Assembly (NCBI RefSeq): GCF_900117415.1
Contig: NZ_FPEI01000004.1
Location: 434,001-498,000 of the forward strand
DNA length: 64,000 bases
Reading direction: 5' to 3'
DNA from: Hyphomicrobium sp. CS1BSMeth3
Lineage (GTDB): Bacteria > Pseudomonadota > Alphaproteobacteria > Rhizobiales > Hyphomicrobiaceae
Part shown: positions 8,776-17,643 of the stretch, in pieces
How positions within the stretch are numbered: the first letter of the stretch is position 1
How the letters are laid out: each line of letters opens with the position of its first letter
Notes under the pieces: model-generated
Seen by the model: only the letters and a program-made list of their open reading frames with translations
Told to the model about the DNA's origin: nothing
Databases searched by the model: none
Made by a program: the position numbers and the translations under genes

Positions 8776-9909
8776 GTGTCGGTTGCACTTACTGTCGGAA
8801 ACCTGAGCAAGTCCTTCTCGCCTGATCTCCCACCCGCCGTCGACGACGTGAGCTTTGTCGCGGCGCCGGGAGAGATCATCGTGCTGCTCGGCCCCTCGGG
8901 CTGCGGCAAGACAACGACACTCCGAATGGTCGCTGGGCTCGAGCAACCGACCCAGGGCCTGATCCGCATCAACGATCAGGCCGTCTACGAATCGGCAACA
9001 GGCGCGCTCGTCGCCCCGCAACACCGCCAGATCGGCATGGTGTTTCAGTCCTATGCCGTCTGGCCGCACATGACGGTCTTCGAGAACGTTGCCTACCCGC
9101 TGCGACGGCGGCGCCTCACCAAAATGGAGCTGCGCGACCGCGTCACCGATACGCTGAAACTCGTCGGGCTCGAAGACTATGCTGGGCGCTCGGTCGTTGC
9201 GCTGTCCGGCGGGCAGATGCAGCGCGTTGCGCTCGCACGTGCGCTCGTCTACCAGCCGCGCATCGTGCTGCTCGACGAGCCGCTGTCGAACCTCGATGCC
9301 AAGCTCCGCATCCGCCTGCGTGACGATCTTCGCGCGATCATCAAGCAGCTCGGCCTGACCGCCCTCTACGTCACGCACGACCAAGAGGAGGCTGTCGTGA
9401 TCGGCGACCGCATCGGCGTCATGCGGGATGGAAAGCTCCTGCAGATGTCGGCCGCTGTCGACCTCTACAATAATCCCGCGGACCTCTTTGTCGCGAACTT
9501 CACGGGCGTGACGAACACGCTGAGCGGCCGCATGGTCAACCGCAATGGCGTGTACGGGCGCGTGAACCTCGACGGCAGCACGGCTCACATTCTTGCGAAA
9601 GTGCCGGAGGCTCTGCGCGACGGCGAGGCCGTTCTCGTGGGGCTCAGGCCGGAGAACATCATGCTGTCTGAGCCGACGGCGGCGGGTTCAGCCCCTCAGC
9701 AGTTTGCCGGGAAGATCATGCGTCGTCGCTTCCACGGCGGACAGAGCGTCTACACCGTGGCGCTCCTCGGCACGAAGCTCGACGTCGTAGAGCTCGGAAC
9801 GGCGCCGCGCTTCGCCCCCGACGCCGACGTCCTGGTCGGTATTCCGCCTGATCTGTGCTGGGCGTTCCCGGCTGCCGGGCTCGACGCTGTTGCAGAAGAG
9901 TATGTCTAA
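8776..9909 (+). CDS. ABC transporter ATP-binding protein (FbpC/PotA type)
   Basis: 377 residues. Walker [11 protein letters not shown], signature LSGGQMQRVALARAL, Walker [15 protein letters not shown] and switch His in YVTHDQEEA are intact, followed by a C-terminal TOBE region (about 280-370). A GTG start at 8776 is chosen because GGAGGGAG sits eight bases upstream; the longer frame from 8716 overlaps the binding-protein gene. It powers the importer whose permease is at 5718-7472. It is the last gene on this arm, followed by remnant DNA. Confidence 0.9.
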   Translation: MSVALTVGNLSKSFSPDLPPAVDDVSFVAAPGEIIVLLGPSGCGKTTTLRMVAGLEQPTQGLIRINDQAVYESATGALVAPQHRQIGMVFQSYAVWPHMTVFENVAYPLRRRRLTKMELRDRVTDTLKLVGLEDYAGRSVVALSGGQMQRVALARALVYQPRIVLLDEPLSNLDAKLRIRLRDDLRAIIKQLGLTALYVTHDQEEAVVIGDRIGVMRDGKLLQMSAAVDLYNNPADLFVANFTGVTNTLSGRMVNRNGVYGRVNLDGSTAHILAKVPEALRDGEAVLVGLRPENIMLSEPTAAGSAPQQFAGKIMRRRFHGGQSVYTVALLGTKLDVVELGTAPRFAPDADVLVGIPPDLCWAFPAAGLDAVAEEYV

Positions 9910-10135
9910 TAGCTGTCGAGACGATTTTCAGGGCAAGGCCCCGGCTCGGCTCGACGACGAACAGCGCACGCGCGATCGATACCATCTGCATCTCGCTGCC
10001 CGAGAGGCTCTCGGCTTCTCGAAGCATGAGATATTCGATCGGCAAGAAGATCGAGAAGGTCGCGTCGATCACCCAGATGCGGAAAAACATCGTTTTGAGC
10101 GCAATACGCAGGTTTTTGGCGACTGTGAGCGTCGG
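9908..10135 (-). pseudogene. Degenerate LivF-type ABC ATPase fragment
   Basis: About 75 codons read like the middle of a branched-chain amino-acid transporter ATPase (LivF). LTVAKNLRIAL matches the TVxENLxxG segment. ESLSGSEMQMVSIARAL matches the LSGGEQQMLAIARAL signature with a Gly-to-Ser change. EPSRGLALKIV matches the EPSxGLAPxxV segment after Walker B, whose LLLD is deleted. Walker A and both gene ends are gone, so it cannot be functional. It is a leftover of a third ABC importer, presumably of the HAAT type, once located here. It slightly overlaps the 3' end of the plus-strand ATPase gene. Confidence 0.65.
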
Positions 10136-10653
10136 GCACTCAGCGCAATCTCGACTAGGACTTGCTCTGCTCCATGTGGGCGGCGGCCATGGCGCACATG
10201 CTCGTGAAATAGCAATCGTACTTCGGTAGATCTCCGAGGTGCATGGTCGCCCCGAAGCCCTCCTTCTCGTGCCGCCGATGGATCCAGCATGAGCGCAAAC
10301 GATGGGCGTTCGCAGGCTTGTGATCGTGAAACAGGCTCTCGGCGGTGTGCAAGATCTCAGCCTTTTGAATTCCGTTCCTGCCATCACCTCCGTCAAACAT
10401 TCGAAGTTCAGAGGGCCTGGCCAGTGCGATGCGAGAACCCGCGCGCCACCTTGGAAGCAAGCTCGACCACCGCTGATCAGCTCTTTCGCGCAGGATCTTC
10501 TTTGCCGGTTCTGTCGAGGCACGATATGCGGCGCTATTGATCACAGCCCGCGACACAAACAGATCAGCTCGCGTCAACAAGCCTACCGCTTGACACGCCT
10601 AATTGGGTTTGACACCATAATTGAAACATTGTGCCACATAGTGAAACACGAGC
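9910..10653. other. Non-coding stretch with gene remnants
   Basis: 744 bases between the ATPase and IclR genes. A decayed LivF lies at 9908-10135 on the minus strand. Immediately upstream of it, also minus, an open frame ending near 10155 (about 10155-10330) has a gene-like C-terminal end, around MHLGDLPKYDCYFTSM, that I cannot assign. The right end carries the repeats before the IclR gene. Confidence 0.5.
10590..10623 (+). promoter_or_regulatory. Tandem direct repeat before the IclR gene
   Basis: TTGACACGCCTAATTG (10590) and TTGACACCATAATTG (10609) repeat 19 bases apart, about two helical turns, 31 bases before the GTG start of the IclR regulator. Either copy could act as a -35 element or half of a tandem operator for autoregulation. 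Two GAAACA copies (10623 and 10643) follow. Confidence 0.4.
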
Positions 10654-11439
10654 GTGACTTCAAAAACAGTCGAGAAGAGCCTCTCTGTTCTCGAGTTCCT
10701 CGCCCGTAGCGGCGAGGCGTGTGGCGTTTCCGATCTCAGTCGCGAACTCAAGATGCCGAAGAGCAACGTGTTTCGCTTGCTCGATACGCTCGTCAGTTGC
10801 GGGTATCTTCGCCGCCGGCCCGACACCGGGCGCTACGAGCTGACATTCAGGCTCTGGGAGCTCGGCAACCTCGCCTTCTCACAGAAGAGCCTCGTTGAGG
10901 TAGCCGGACCGTTCCTGGGCCGGATCGTCGACGAGATTGGCGAGTCGGCTCATCTCGCGGTCTTCGACGACGGCGACTCCGTCTTCATCGACAAGAGGGA
11001 CGGCAAGCAACCAATCCGAGGCTTCACGGAGATTGGAAGCCGCGCGCCAGCCTATTGCTGCGCGACAGGTAAAGCGGCTCTTGCCTTTCAACCAGACGCA
11101 GAGATCGCACGCAGTACGAAGCAGCTCAAGAAATTCACGAAGACGACTGTCATATCGGTCGCGGCCCTGCGACGTGAACTCGAGGAGATCGCGAGCAGAG
11201 GGTACGCGGTCAATCGCGGCGAGTGGTATGAGGACGTTTGGGGCGTCGCGTCGCCGGTCCTCTCTGGCGACGACACCGTTTGCGCGACGATTGGTATCTG
11301 GGCACCGAAGCATCGGATCGAAGGCAGAGTTACTGCCATGGGGGAAGCGGTTCGTGCAGTAGCGGCCGATCTGTCGATCGCGCTTGGCTGCACACCAGGG
11401 AGCCTACGTGCGTCAAGTAAACAGAGAGGACGGAAATGA
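10654..11439 (+). CDS. IclR-family transcriptional regulator
   Basis: 261 residues starting with GTG. The N-terminal winged helix (about 1-70) contains VSDLSRELKMPKSNVFRLLDTL. The C-terminal effector domain (about 80-250) has the usual GSRAPAYCCATGKA and RGYAVNRGEW segments. Its stop overlaps the start of the downstream binding-protein gene as ATGA, so it belongs to the same transcript as the transporter and catabolic genes to 18717. It therefore probably controls its own operon in response to the transported compound or a breakdown product. Confidence 0.92.
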   Translation: MTSKTVEKSLSVLEFLARSGEACGVSDLSRELKMPKSNVFRLLDTLVSCGYLRRRPDTGRYELTFRLWELGNLAFSQKSLVEVAGPFLGRIVDEIGESAHLAVFDDGDSVFIDKRDGKQPIRGFTEIGSRAPAYCCATGKAALAFQPDAEIARSTKQLKKFTKTTVISVAALRRELEEIASRGYAVNRGEWYEDVWGVASPVLSGDDTVCATIGIWAPKHRIEGRVTAMGEAVRAVAADLSIALGCTPGSLRASSKQRGRK

Positions 11440-12467
11440 AAGCAGCTCTTGCCTCCCTCGCTATCGCTCTCGGAGTGCCTCTGATCTCCTCGGCCAATGC
11501 GAACGAACTGCACGTTTACATGCCTCAGGGCGCTGTCGCTCCGGTCGAGAAGGTCGTTGCGCCCATTATGCGCGACAAGTTCGGAACCAAATTGGTCATT
11601 ACGCCCGCGCTCAGTGGTCAGGCTCTAACGAAGGCCATTGCGCAGCGAAATAAACCCGAGATCAGCGTATTCATGCTCGATCAAGGGCCATGGTTGCAAG
11701 GCAAGCAGGCCGGACTGTGGGAGAAGATCGACGGCCTTCCCAATCTCAGCCAGATACCCGAGAAGCTGAAGGATGCCGATGGGCAAGGAAGCGCATTCCT
11801 GCTCTATCTTCTGGGATTGATATACGATGAGAAGGCATTCGCGGATGCGAAGTTGCCGGTTCCGAGTTCCTACGAGGATCTCTGGAACCCAGCACTCAAG
11901 GGCAAAGTCACCATACCCGACGCAAACAGCACCTTCTCCTATGCGCTTCTCTTCAAAATAAACGAACTCCAGGGAGGCGACGCAGCAACAACCGTCGATC
12001 CTGGCTTCAGTAAGCTGGCTCGGCTCGCTCCCAGCATCGGCACGTTCCACGGAGGTGCTTCGACGCTCATTCCACTGTTTTCTCAGCGACAGCAGTGGAT
12101 CGGCTTCAATGCGAGTTTTCCGGCGCAGCGTCTCGCCAACGATGGCCTGCCAATCCGATGGGTGGCGCCAAAGGAAGGTGCAATCGCTATTGCGGCTTAC
12201 GTGACGATTGCGAAGAACGCACCAAACCTGGAAGCGGCCCGGCACTTCGTCGACATTCTTCTCTCTGCCGAATATCAGTCCGTTCAAACTCAGATGGCTT
12301 TCGGCGGATACGTGAATCCCAACACGAAGCTCCCTGAGGCCTTTGCCAAGACCTTCCTCGTGAAGCCGGACGACATTGCAAAGGCATCGGGCATGCCTTG
12401 GGAAACGTTTCTCGCAAAGCGCGCAGAGCTGAGCGGCCGCTGGCAGCGCCAGATCGAAAGCAAATAG
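11436..12467 (+). CDS. Periplasmic substrate-binding protein, Pot-type ABC importer
   Basis: 343 residues with a signal peptide of about 23 residues (ending SSANA before NELHVY). The mature part resembles polyamine/2-aminoethylphosphonate/iron-type binding proteins, with LSGQALTKAIAQRNKP and the segment YVTIAKNAPNLEAARHFVD near the C-terminus. Its ATG overlaps the IclR stop, a sign of translational coupling. It feeds the ATPase and the two permeases encoded next. The ligand is unknown; the downstream dihydroorotase-family hydrolase suggests a small nitrogen compound such as a cyclic amide, which is inference. Confidence 0.85.
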   Translation: MKAALASLAIALGVPLISSANANELHVYMPQGAVAPVEKVVAPIMRDKFGTKLVITPALSGQALTKAIAQRNKPEISVFMLDQGPWLQGKQAGLWEKIDGLPNLSQIPEKLKDADGQGSAFLLYLLGLIYDEKAFADAKLPVPSSYEDLWNPALKGKVTIPDANSTFSYALLFKINELQGGDAATTVDPGFSKLARLAPSIGTFHGGASTLIPLFSQRQQWIGFNASFPAQRLANDGLPIRWVAPKEGAIAIAAYVTIAKNAPNLEAARHFVDILLSAEYQSVQTQMAFGGYVNPNTKLPEAFAKTFLVKPDDIAKASGMPWETFLAKRAELSGRWQRQIESK

Positions 12468-12468
12468 C

Positions 12469-13548
12469 ATGTCAGGCGCAACGACGCTGTCTCTGCGCAA
12501 GGCATCCAAGGTCTATGCGGGAGCGACGATCCTCCAATCGATCGACCTCGATGTTCAGGAGGGTGAGTTTATTTCCCTCTTAGGTCCGTCCGGATGTGGC
12601 AAGACGACGACGCTGAATATTATCGCGGGCTTCGTTCGGCCTGATGAAGGCGAAGTTCTTATCGGAGGGCAGTGTGTCAACGACGTTCCGCCCTACCAAC
12701 GCAACCTCGGCATGGTCTTTCAAGGCCATGCCCTTTTTCCGCATTTGACCTGCTTCGACAATGTGGCCTTCGGATTGAGAATGCGCAATCTGGATGAGGC
12801 CACAATACGCGCACGCGTGGCTCAGGCTCTCGATCTCGTGCGACTTAACGGATTTGACGAGCGCTTCCCGCGCCAACTCTCCGGGGGGCAGCAACAGCGC
12901 GTTGGCCTCGCTCGCGCGCTCGTCATTGAGCCGCGCGTGCTCCTTCTCGATGAACCGCTCAGCAACCTGGACGCCAAACTGAGGCGCGCGATGCAGAGTG
13001 AGCTCAGAGCGATTCACACCAAGACCGGCACCACAATGATCTACGTCACTCACGATCAGGAGGAGGCTCTAACGCTCTCGGATCGCGTGGCCGTCATGAA
13101 TGCCGGGCGCATTGAGCAGCTCGATACGCCTGAAGGTATCTATCGACACCCGAGAACGCGCTTCGTTGCCGACTTCATCGGCTCGTCCGCGTTCTTGCGG
13201 GGAGAGGTGGGGGAGAAGCGCTCCGACAGCATCCTCGTTCGAATTGGCGAGGCAGGGTACGTCGCAGTGCCGCACTATCATCAAATCGCACAGGGTTCCG
13301 CGGTCCATCTGGGCATCCGATCGGATCAGATCCGCATCGACACTGGCGCGACAGCATCCTCTCCTGAACTTTCACTGCAGGGGCGTATCGTCGACCGAGC
13401 ATTCGCGGGATCGGTATCGCATATCACCATCGAACTGACGGATAGGCAAACCATCGTTGTGCACCTGTCGAACCCTCCAGACGACGCGATTCCAGGGGCG
13501 GCTGTGCACTTGGGGGGCGCTGTCGCGAATTGGATGGTTCTGCCATGA
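12469..13548 (+). CDS. ABC transporter ATP-binding protein (PotA type)
   Basis: 359 residues. Walker [11 protein letters not shown], signature [15 protein letters not shown], Walker [15 protein letters not shown] and switch His YVTHDQEEA are intact. The C-terminal 120 residues form a TOBE-like regulatory domain. The gene starts one base after the binding-protein stop. Its own stop overlaps the first permease start (ATGA at 13545). Confidence 0.93.
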   Translation: MSGATTLSLRKASKVYAGATILQSIDLDVQEGEFISLLGPSGCGKTTTLNIIAGFVRPDEGEVLIGGQCVNDVPPYQRNLGMVFQGHALFPHLTCFDNVAFGLRMRNLDEATIRARVAQALDLVRLNGFDERFPRQLSGGQQQRVGLARALVIEPRVLLLDEPLSNLDAKLRRAMQSELRAIHTKTGTTMIYVTHDQEEALTLSDRVAVMNAGRIEQLDTPEGIYRHPRTRFVADFIGSSAFLRGEVGEKRSDSILVRIGEAGYVAVPHYHQIAQGSAVHLGIRSDQIRIDTGATASSPELSLQGRIVDRAFAGSVSHITIELTDRQTIVVHLSNPPDDAIPGAAVHLGGAVANWMVLP

Positions 13549-14405
13549 ACGGGCGTTCGCCGCTCACGCTGGTCCTTCCGGCTACACTATGGCTCGCGGT
13601 CGCCTGGGGATGGCCATTGGTTCTGGTGCTCAGCATGAGTTTCCGGAACATGGACCCCATGACATTCGAGCTCAGCGGCTTCACGCTGAAACACTTCCGT
13701 GAGGTCCTGACCGACTCCTTCTATCTCGATGCGATCTTCCGATCTCTCCGCATCGCTACAATTGTGACCATCCTCTCCTGCGTTCTTGGCTATCCGGCCG
13801 CCCTGCATATTGCCAGGACGACGTCTCAACGCGCGCGGGCAGCATACACGCTTATCTTGCTGATCCCGGTCATGATCAGCCTGGTCGTGACGGCGTTCGC
13901 CTGGATCCTCATTCTGGGTCCCAGTGGCTTCATCAATCGGGCGCTCGCCTCGCTGCACCTGACGAGCGAGCCGCTGCAGTTTCTGAACTCCGAGGCTGGG
14001 ATTATCGCCGTTTTAGTCTACAGCTTTGGCCCCTATATGATCATCAACATCTGCACGGCACTCGAGAAAATCGATCCGGCGATTCTCAGAGCTGCTGAAC
14101 TTCACGGTGCCAACCCGCGACGCGTGTTTGCACGAGTGACGTTGCCGCTGAGCTTTCCCGGTATCCTTTCCGGGGGCCTGATCGTGTTCTCGCTGTCGGC
14201 CGCAGCGTTCGTCACGCCCTACGTAATCGGTGGCAATCGAGTCAAGGTCGTACCTCTGCAGATATACAATGCAGCCGTCACAACCTTCGACTGGCCTATG
14301 GCTGCGACGCTAAGCATCGTCTTGCTCATCCTATCCATTCTTCTGACGACAGCAGTCGCTCGCCTCACGGAGCGGCGCTTTGCGGCGTGGCTGGGGGGCT
14401 CATGA
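13545..14405 (+). CDS. ABC transporter permease, PotB type
   Basis: 286 residues with about six membrane segments. The EAA-like cytoplasmic loop around RAAELHGANPRRVFARVTLP contacts the ATPase. The ATG at 13545 overlaps the preceding stop; an earlier ATG at 13530 lies inside the ATPase gene and has no better ribosome site. It pairs with the following permease to form the channel. Confidence 0.9.
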   Translation: MNGRSPLTLVLPATLWLAVAWGWPLVLVLSMSFRNMDPMTFELSGFTLKHFREVLTDSFYLDAIFRSLRIATIVTILSCVLGYPAALHIARTTSQRARAAYTLILLIPVMISLVVTAFAWILILGPSGFINRALASLHLTSEPLQFLNSEAGIIAVLVYSFGPYMIINICTALEKIDPAILRAAELHGANPRRVFARVTLPLSFPGILSGGLIVFSLSAAAFVTPYVIGGNRVKVVPLQIYNAAVTTFDWPMAATLSIVLLILSILLTTAVARLTERRFAAWLGGS

Positions 14406-15181
14406 AGCTGTCTGTCATCCCTCTCCTCGCGTGGATTACGTACGCGATCATCGTCGTGCCCATCATCATGGTTCTGGGCGCGTCGTTCACCGAGACCCGC
14501 TTCATAACATTTCCACCTGCAGGCTTCACGCTGGATTGGTACAGCGCCGCAATCGCTGATCGCGCGTTGATGGGTGGGTTGTGGCTCAGCACCACCGTCG
14601 CACTGGCATCTGTGTTGATTTCAGTCTGCCTTGGCACGGCAGCCGCGCTCTATCTGTCCCGCCCTCGTGCTTTCCTGCGTGGCCTACTATCCAGCTTCTT
14701 CCTCGCCCCCTTGAATGTTCCATCAGTTATGACGGCATTTGCTCTACTGCTTGCCTTCACGCAGTGGCATCTCATCAACTGGTATGGTCTGGTCATCGCT
14801 CATGTCATTCTAACATTGCCCTACATCGTTCGATCGGTGCTCGTCAGTCTTGCGGGGCAGGATCAATCCATCGAGCGTGCTGCCTCCATTCTTGGTGCGA
14901 GTCCATTCCGTGTTTTTTGGCTGATTACCTTACCGCTGATCCGCCCGGGCGTGCTTGCAGGCGCGACATTCGCCTTCCTCATCTCGTTCAACAACGTACC
15001 TGTGTCCGTCTTCATATCGACGCCGGGCTCGGCACCGCTACCCGTCGTGCTCTTCAACCGCATGCAATGGCTCGCGGAGCCATCTGTAGCAGCCGCGGCC
15101 GCCCTGACTATCGTTGCAACGATCACGGTGATGCTCATTCTTGAGCAACGGTTCTCCATCTATCGGTCGATGTTCCGATAA
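14402..15181 (+). CDS. ABC transporter permease, PotC type
   Basis: 259 residues, about six membrane segments, with an EAA-like loop around ERAASILGASPFRVFWLITLP. It begins with an ATGA overlap with the first permease. As in spermidine-type systems, it is the shorter second permease. The hydrolase gene follows 19 bases later, so transporter and enzyme are almost certainly co-transcribed. Confidence 0.9.
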   Translation: MKLSVIPLLAWITYAIIVVPIIMVLGASFTETRFITFPPAGFTLDWYSAAIADRALMGGLWLSTTVALASVLISVCLGTAAALYLSRPRAFLRGLLSSFFLAPLNVPSVMTAFALLLAFTQWHLINWYGLVIAHVILTLPYIVRSVLVSLAGQDQSIERAASILGASPFRVFWLITLPLIRPGVLAGATFAFLISFNNVPVSVFISTPGSAPLPVVLFNRMQWLAEPSVAAAAALTIVATITVMLILEQRFSIYRSMFR

Positions 15182-15200
15182 ATGCCAAAGAGGAGTGAAC

Positions 15201-16613
15201 ATGAAAGCTGATCTGGTTTTATCGGGCGCCGATGTCGTGACGCCGGGGGGCGTCGTTCGAGCGGATATTGCCGTGAAAAACGGTAAGATCGTTTGCCTGA
15301 CGGCTGGCGAGATGACGCCGGCTGCAGACGAACGCATCGATGTGGGCGGCAAGATCGTGCTGCCGGGGGGCGTCGACACGCATACACATTTGCGAGAGCC
15401 GGGCTTCACTCACAAGGAGGACATTCTGTCGGGCACGCGCACAGCCGCCGCCGGTGGATATACGACAGTGTCCGGCATGCCAAATGTCGAGCCGGTGACG
15501 ACGACCGTCGAGAGGTATCTCGATGCCATCGAAATGTATAAGCGAAGCTCGCTGGTCGACTTCAATCACAATCCTTCACCGACTAGGCTCGAGGAAATAC
15601 CGAAGCTGGCAGCAGCGGGCGCACTCGGATTCAAGGTCTACATGATCACCGACAAGGGCGTGAGCTATCCTCATATGCCCGAGCTCGGTGTGCACCATCA
15701 AGGTAAGCTGTTCGAGATTGGCGAAGCAGTCCAGAAGACGGGCCTCCCGTTGATGGTGCATCCAAACAATCAGGAGCTGATCGACACGCTTTCGGATCGA
15801 GCCATTGCTGCCGGTGACACAAGCTATCAGACCGTCGCGCGTCTCTCCGCTTCCTACGACGGCATCGTATTCGATTCAGCCATCAGCTATCTGTGTCGTA
15901 TGCAGGAAGTTCTCGGCTTCCATCTGCATGTACTGCATGTGAGGTCGCCGCGCTCCGTCGAGGTCATTCGGACCGCCAAGCGCAACAAGCAGAAGGTCTC
16001 GGCCGAGATCAATCCGCACATGATCTTCCTCTGCAATGATTGGGATGAGATCGAGCGCCTCGGGCCCTATGCATTGAACCTGTGGAACGGCCCCGACACC
16101 ACCGAGATGCTCTGGGAAGCCATTCGCGACGGCTCGATTGACGTGATTGGCTCTGACCACGCACCGCATCTGCGCGAGGAGAAGGAGATCGGCTGGACGA
16201 ACATGTTCGTTGCGGCCAACGGCACACCGAAGATCCAGGAGACGTTGCCACTTTTCCTCGATCAGGTTCATGCGGGTCGTCTTTCACTTGAGCGGCTGGT
16301 CGAAATCTTCTCGAGCACGCCGGCCAAGCTCTTCGGTCTCTATCCGCGCAAGGGCGCCATTCAGGTGGGATCTGATGCCGATCTCGTGGTTGTCGATCCT
16401 CAGAAAAAGCAGGTTCTGCGCAACGAAGACATGCTGAGCAAATGTGGATGGTCGTCGTGGGATGGGCGTGAAGTGACGGGAGCGACGCTCCATACGCTTG
16501 TGCGTGGCACGTTCGTCTATCGGGATGGCGAGGTCGTCGGCAAGCCGGGACATGGTGAACATGCAAAGCCGCTGCACCGAGAGATTGCGGCTCAGATGGC
16601 CGAGGCAAGCTGA
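15201..16613 (+). CDS. Dihydroorotase/hydantoinase-family cyclic amidohydrolase
   Basis: 470 residues from the ATG at 15201, preceded by AGAGGAGTGAAC. It is an amidohydrolase TIM barrel. DTHTHLREPG near residue 59 gives the first two His ligands. GFKVYM supplies a Lys at the place of the carbamylated bridging Lys. MVHPNN and HVLHVRS give later His ligands, and GSDHAPH the catalytic Asp. The family opens cyclic amides (dihydroorotate, hydantoins, allantoin). Its place in an importer operon under IclR, rather than with pyr genes, argues for catabolism of an imported cyclic ureide or imide. The CobW protein two genes downstream could supply its metal. Confidence 0.85.
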   Translation: MKADLVLSGADVVTPGGVVRADIAVKNGKIVCLTAGEMTPAADERIDVGGKIVLPGGVDTHTHLREPGFTHKEDILSGTRTAAAGGYTTVSGMPNVEPVTTTVERYLDAIEMYKRSSLVDFNHNPSPTRLEEIPKLAAAGALGFKVYMITDKGVSYPHMPELGVHHQGKLFEIGEAVQKTGLPLMVHPNNQELIDTLSDRAIAAGDTSYQTVARLSASYDGIVFDSAISYLCRMQEVLGFHLHVLHVRSPRSVEVIRTAKRNKQKVSAEINPHMIFLCNDWDEIERLGPYALNLWNGPDTTEMLWEAIRDGSIDVIGSDHAPHLREEKEIGWTNMFVAANGTPKIQETLPLFLDQVHAGRLSLERLVEIFSSTPAKLFGLYPRKGAIQVGSDADLVVVDPQKKQVLRNEDMLSKCGWSSWDGREVTGATLHTLVRGTFVYRDGEVVGKPGHGEHAKPLHREIAAQMAEAS

Positions 16614-16626
16614 GATCCGAGCATCC

Positions 16627-17640
16627 ATGCGCAAGATCATCATGCATCGCACGGGTGGGCCGGAGGTACTGGAGCTCATCAAAGCGCCGGCACCACAAGC
16701 TGCACCCGGACATGTCGTCGTTGAGGCTGAGGCCATCGGTGTGGGGTGGCCGGATATCCTCATCCGGCGCGGCATCTATCGCTGGATGCCGCCACTGCCG
16801 ACGAGCCCTGGGAGTGACCTAGCCGGCCATGTCATCGATGTTGGCGAAGGCGTGGACAGCGCTCTCATCGGAAGCCCGGTACTGGTGACAGCACGGGAGC
16901 TGCCGGTGCGTGGCGGCTGCTATGCCGAGCAGATTACCGTACCCGTAGATGCTCTGTTTAGATTGCCTACGCACGTCGCTCTCGACGCTGCTGTGTGCTT
17001 GCCGAATTACCAAGTTGCGTGGAACCTGCTTCACGAGGCACCGCGCGGACAACCCGTGCAAAGCGTGTTCATTCGCGGCATAGCGGGCGGAGTCGGCAGT
17101 GCTCTTGCACAACTCGCCAAATCTGCCGGGATGAAGGTGTTTGGCAGCGTCAGCTCGGAACAGAAGGCAGCATTTGCGCGTCAGATCGGCGCCGATCACA
17201 CGATCAACTATACCACTGAGAATGTTGCCGACCGCGTGCTGGCACTGACGGAAGGGCAAGGCGTGGATCTTGCCGTCGATCACATTGGCGGCCCGGACCT
17301 GCCTGATCTGCTACGCACGCTAGGCCGCTGGGGGCTGCTTGTATCGTACAACGCCAGTGGCGGAATGCCTGAGAAGAACCTGCTCGCCGCCTTGCGCGAG
17401 AATGGCGTACGTTGCCCCGCGGTGCGTATCTTCGAGATGCACGTTTATGATGATGACCGCGTCAATCGCCGACGCACGATGCAGAGCGTCATCGATCTTC
17501 TTGCGTCCGGCGAGATCAAGCCCATGATTTCCGACCGCCTCGAGCTCGCCGACGCGGGGCGCGCGCACACCATGGTCGAGGCCGGGCACGGTCTCGGGAA
17601 GGTCGTCCTAATGCCGTCGCTCGATCGCGGGAAAGCATAG
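16627..17640 (+). CDS. Zinc-free MDR oxidoreductase (quinone oxidoreductase-like)
   Basis: 337 residues. The long frame begins at 16498, but the protein homology starts at the ATG at 16627. N-terminal GroES-like domain (about 1-120) with TSPGSDLAGHVIDVGEGV, then a Rossmann domain with GIAGGVGSALAQLAKSAGM for NADPH. The catalytic-zinc Cys/His set of alcohol dehydrogenases is not apparent, pointing to the quinone-oxidoreductase/enoyl-reductase branch. It lies 13 bases after the hydrolase and 3 bases before the CobW gene, so it probably reduces or oxidises a product of the same pathway. Confidence 0.87.
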   Translation: MRKIIMHRTGGPEVLELIKAPAPQAAPGHVVVEAEAIGVGWPDILIRRGIYRWMPPLPTSPGSDLAGHVIDVGEGVDSALIGSPVLVTARELPVRGGCYAEQITVPVDALFRLPTHVALDAAVCLPNYQVAWNLLHEAPRGQPVQSVFIRGIAGGVGSALAQLAKSAGMKVFGSVSSEQKAAFARQIGADHTINYTTENVADRVLALTEGQGVDLAVDHIGGPDLPDLLRTLGRWGLLVSYNASGGMPEKNLLAALRENGVRCPAVRIFEMHVYDDDRVNRRRTMQSVIDLLASGEIKPMISDRLELADAGRAHTMVEAGHGLGKVVLMPSLDRGKA

Positions 17641-17643
17641 ATC

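Noticed and set aside
10628-10641. Shared TTGTGCCACA (also near 32570) as a sigma-54 -24/-12 promoter
   Set aside because: The complementary strand has TGGCAC but the required TTGC at the -12 position is missing in both copies.
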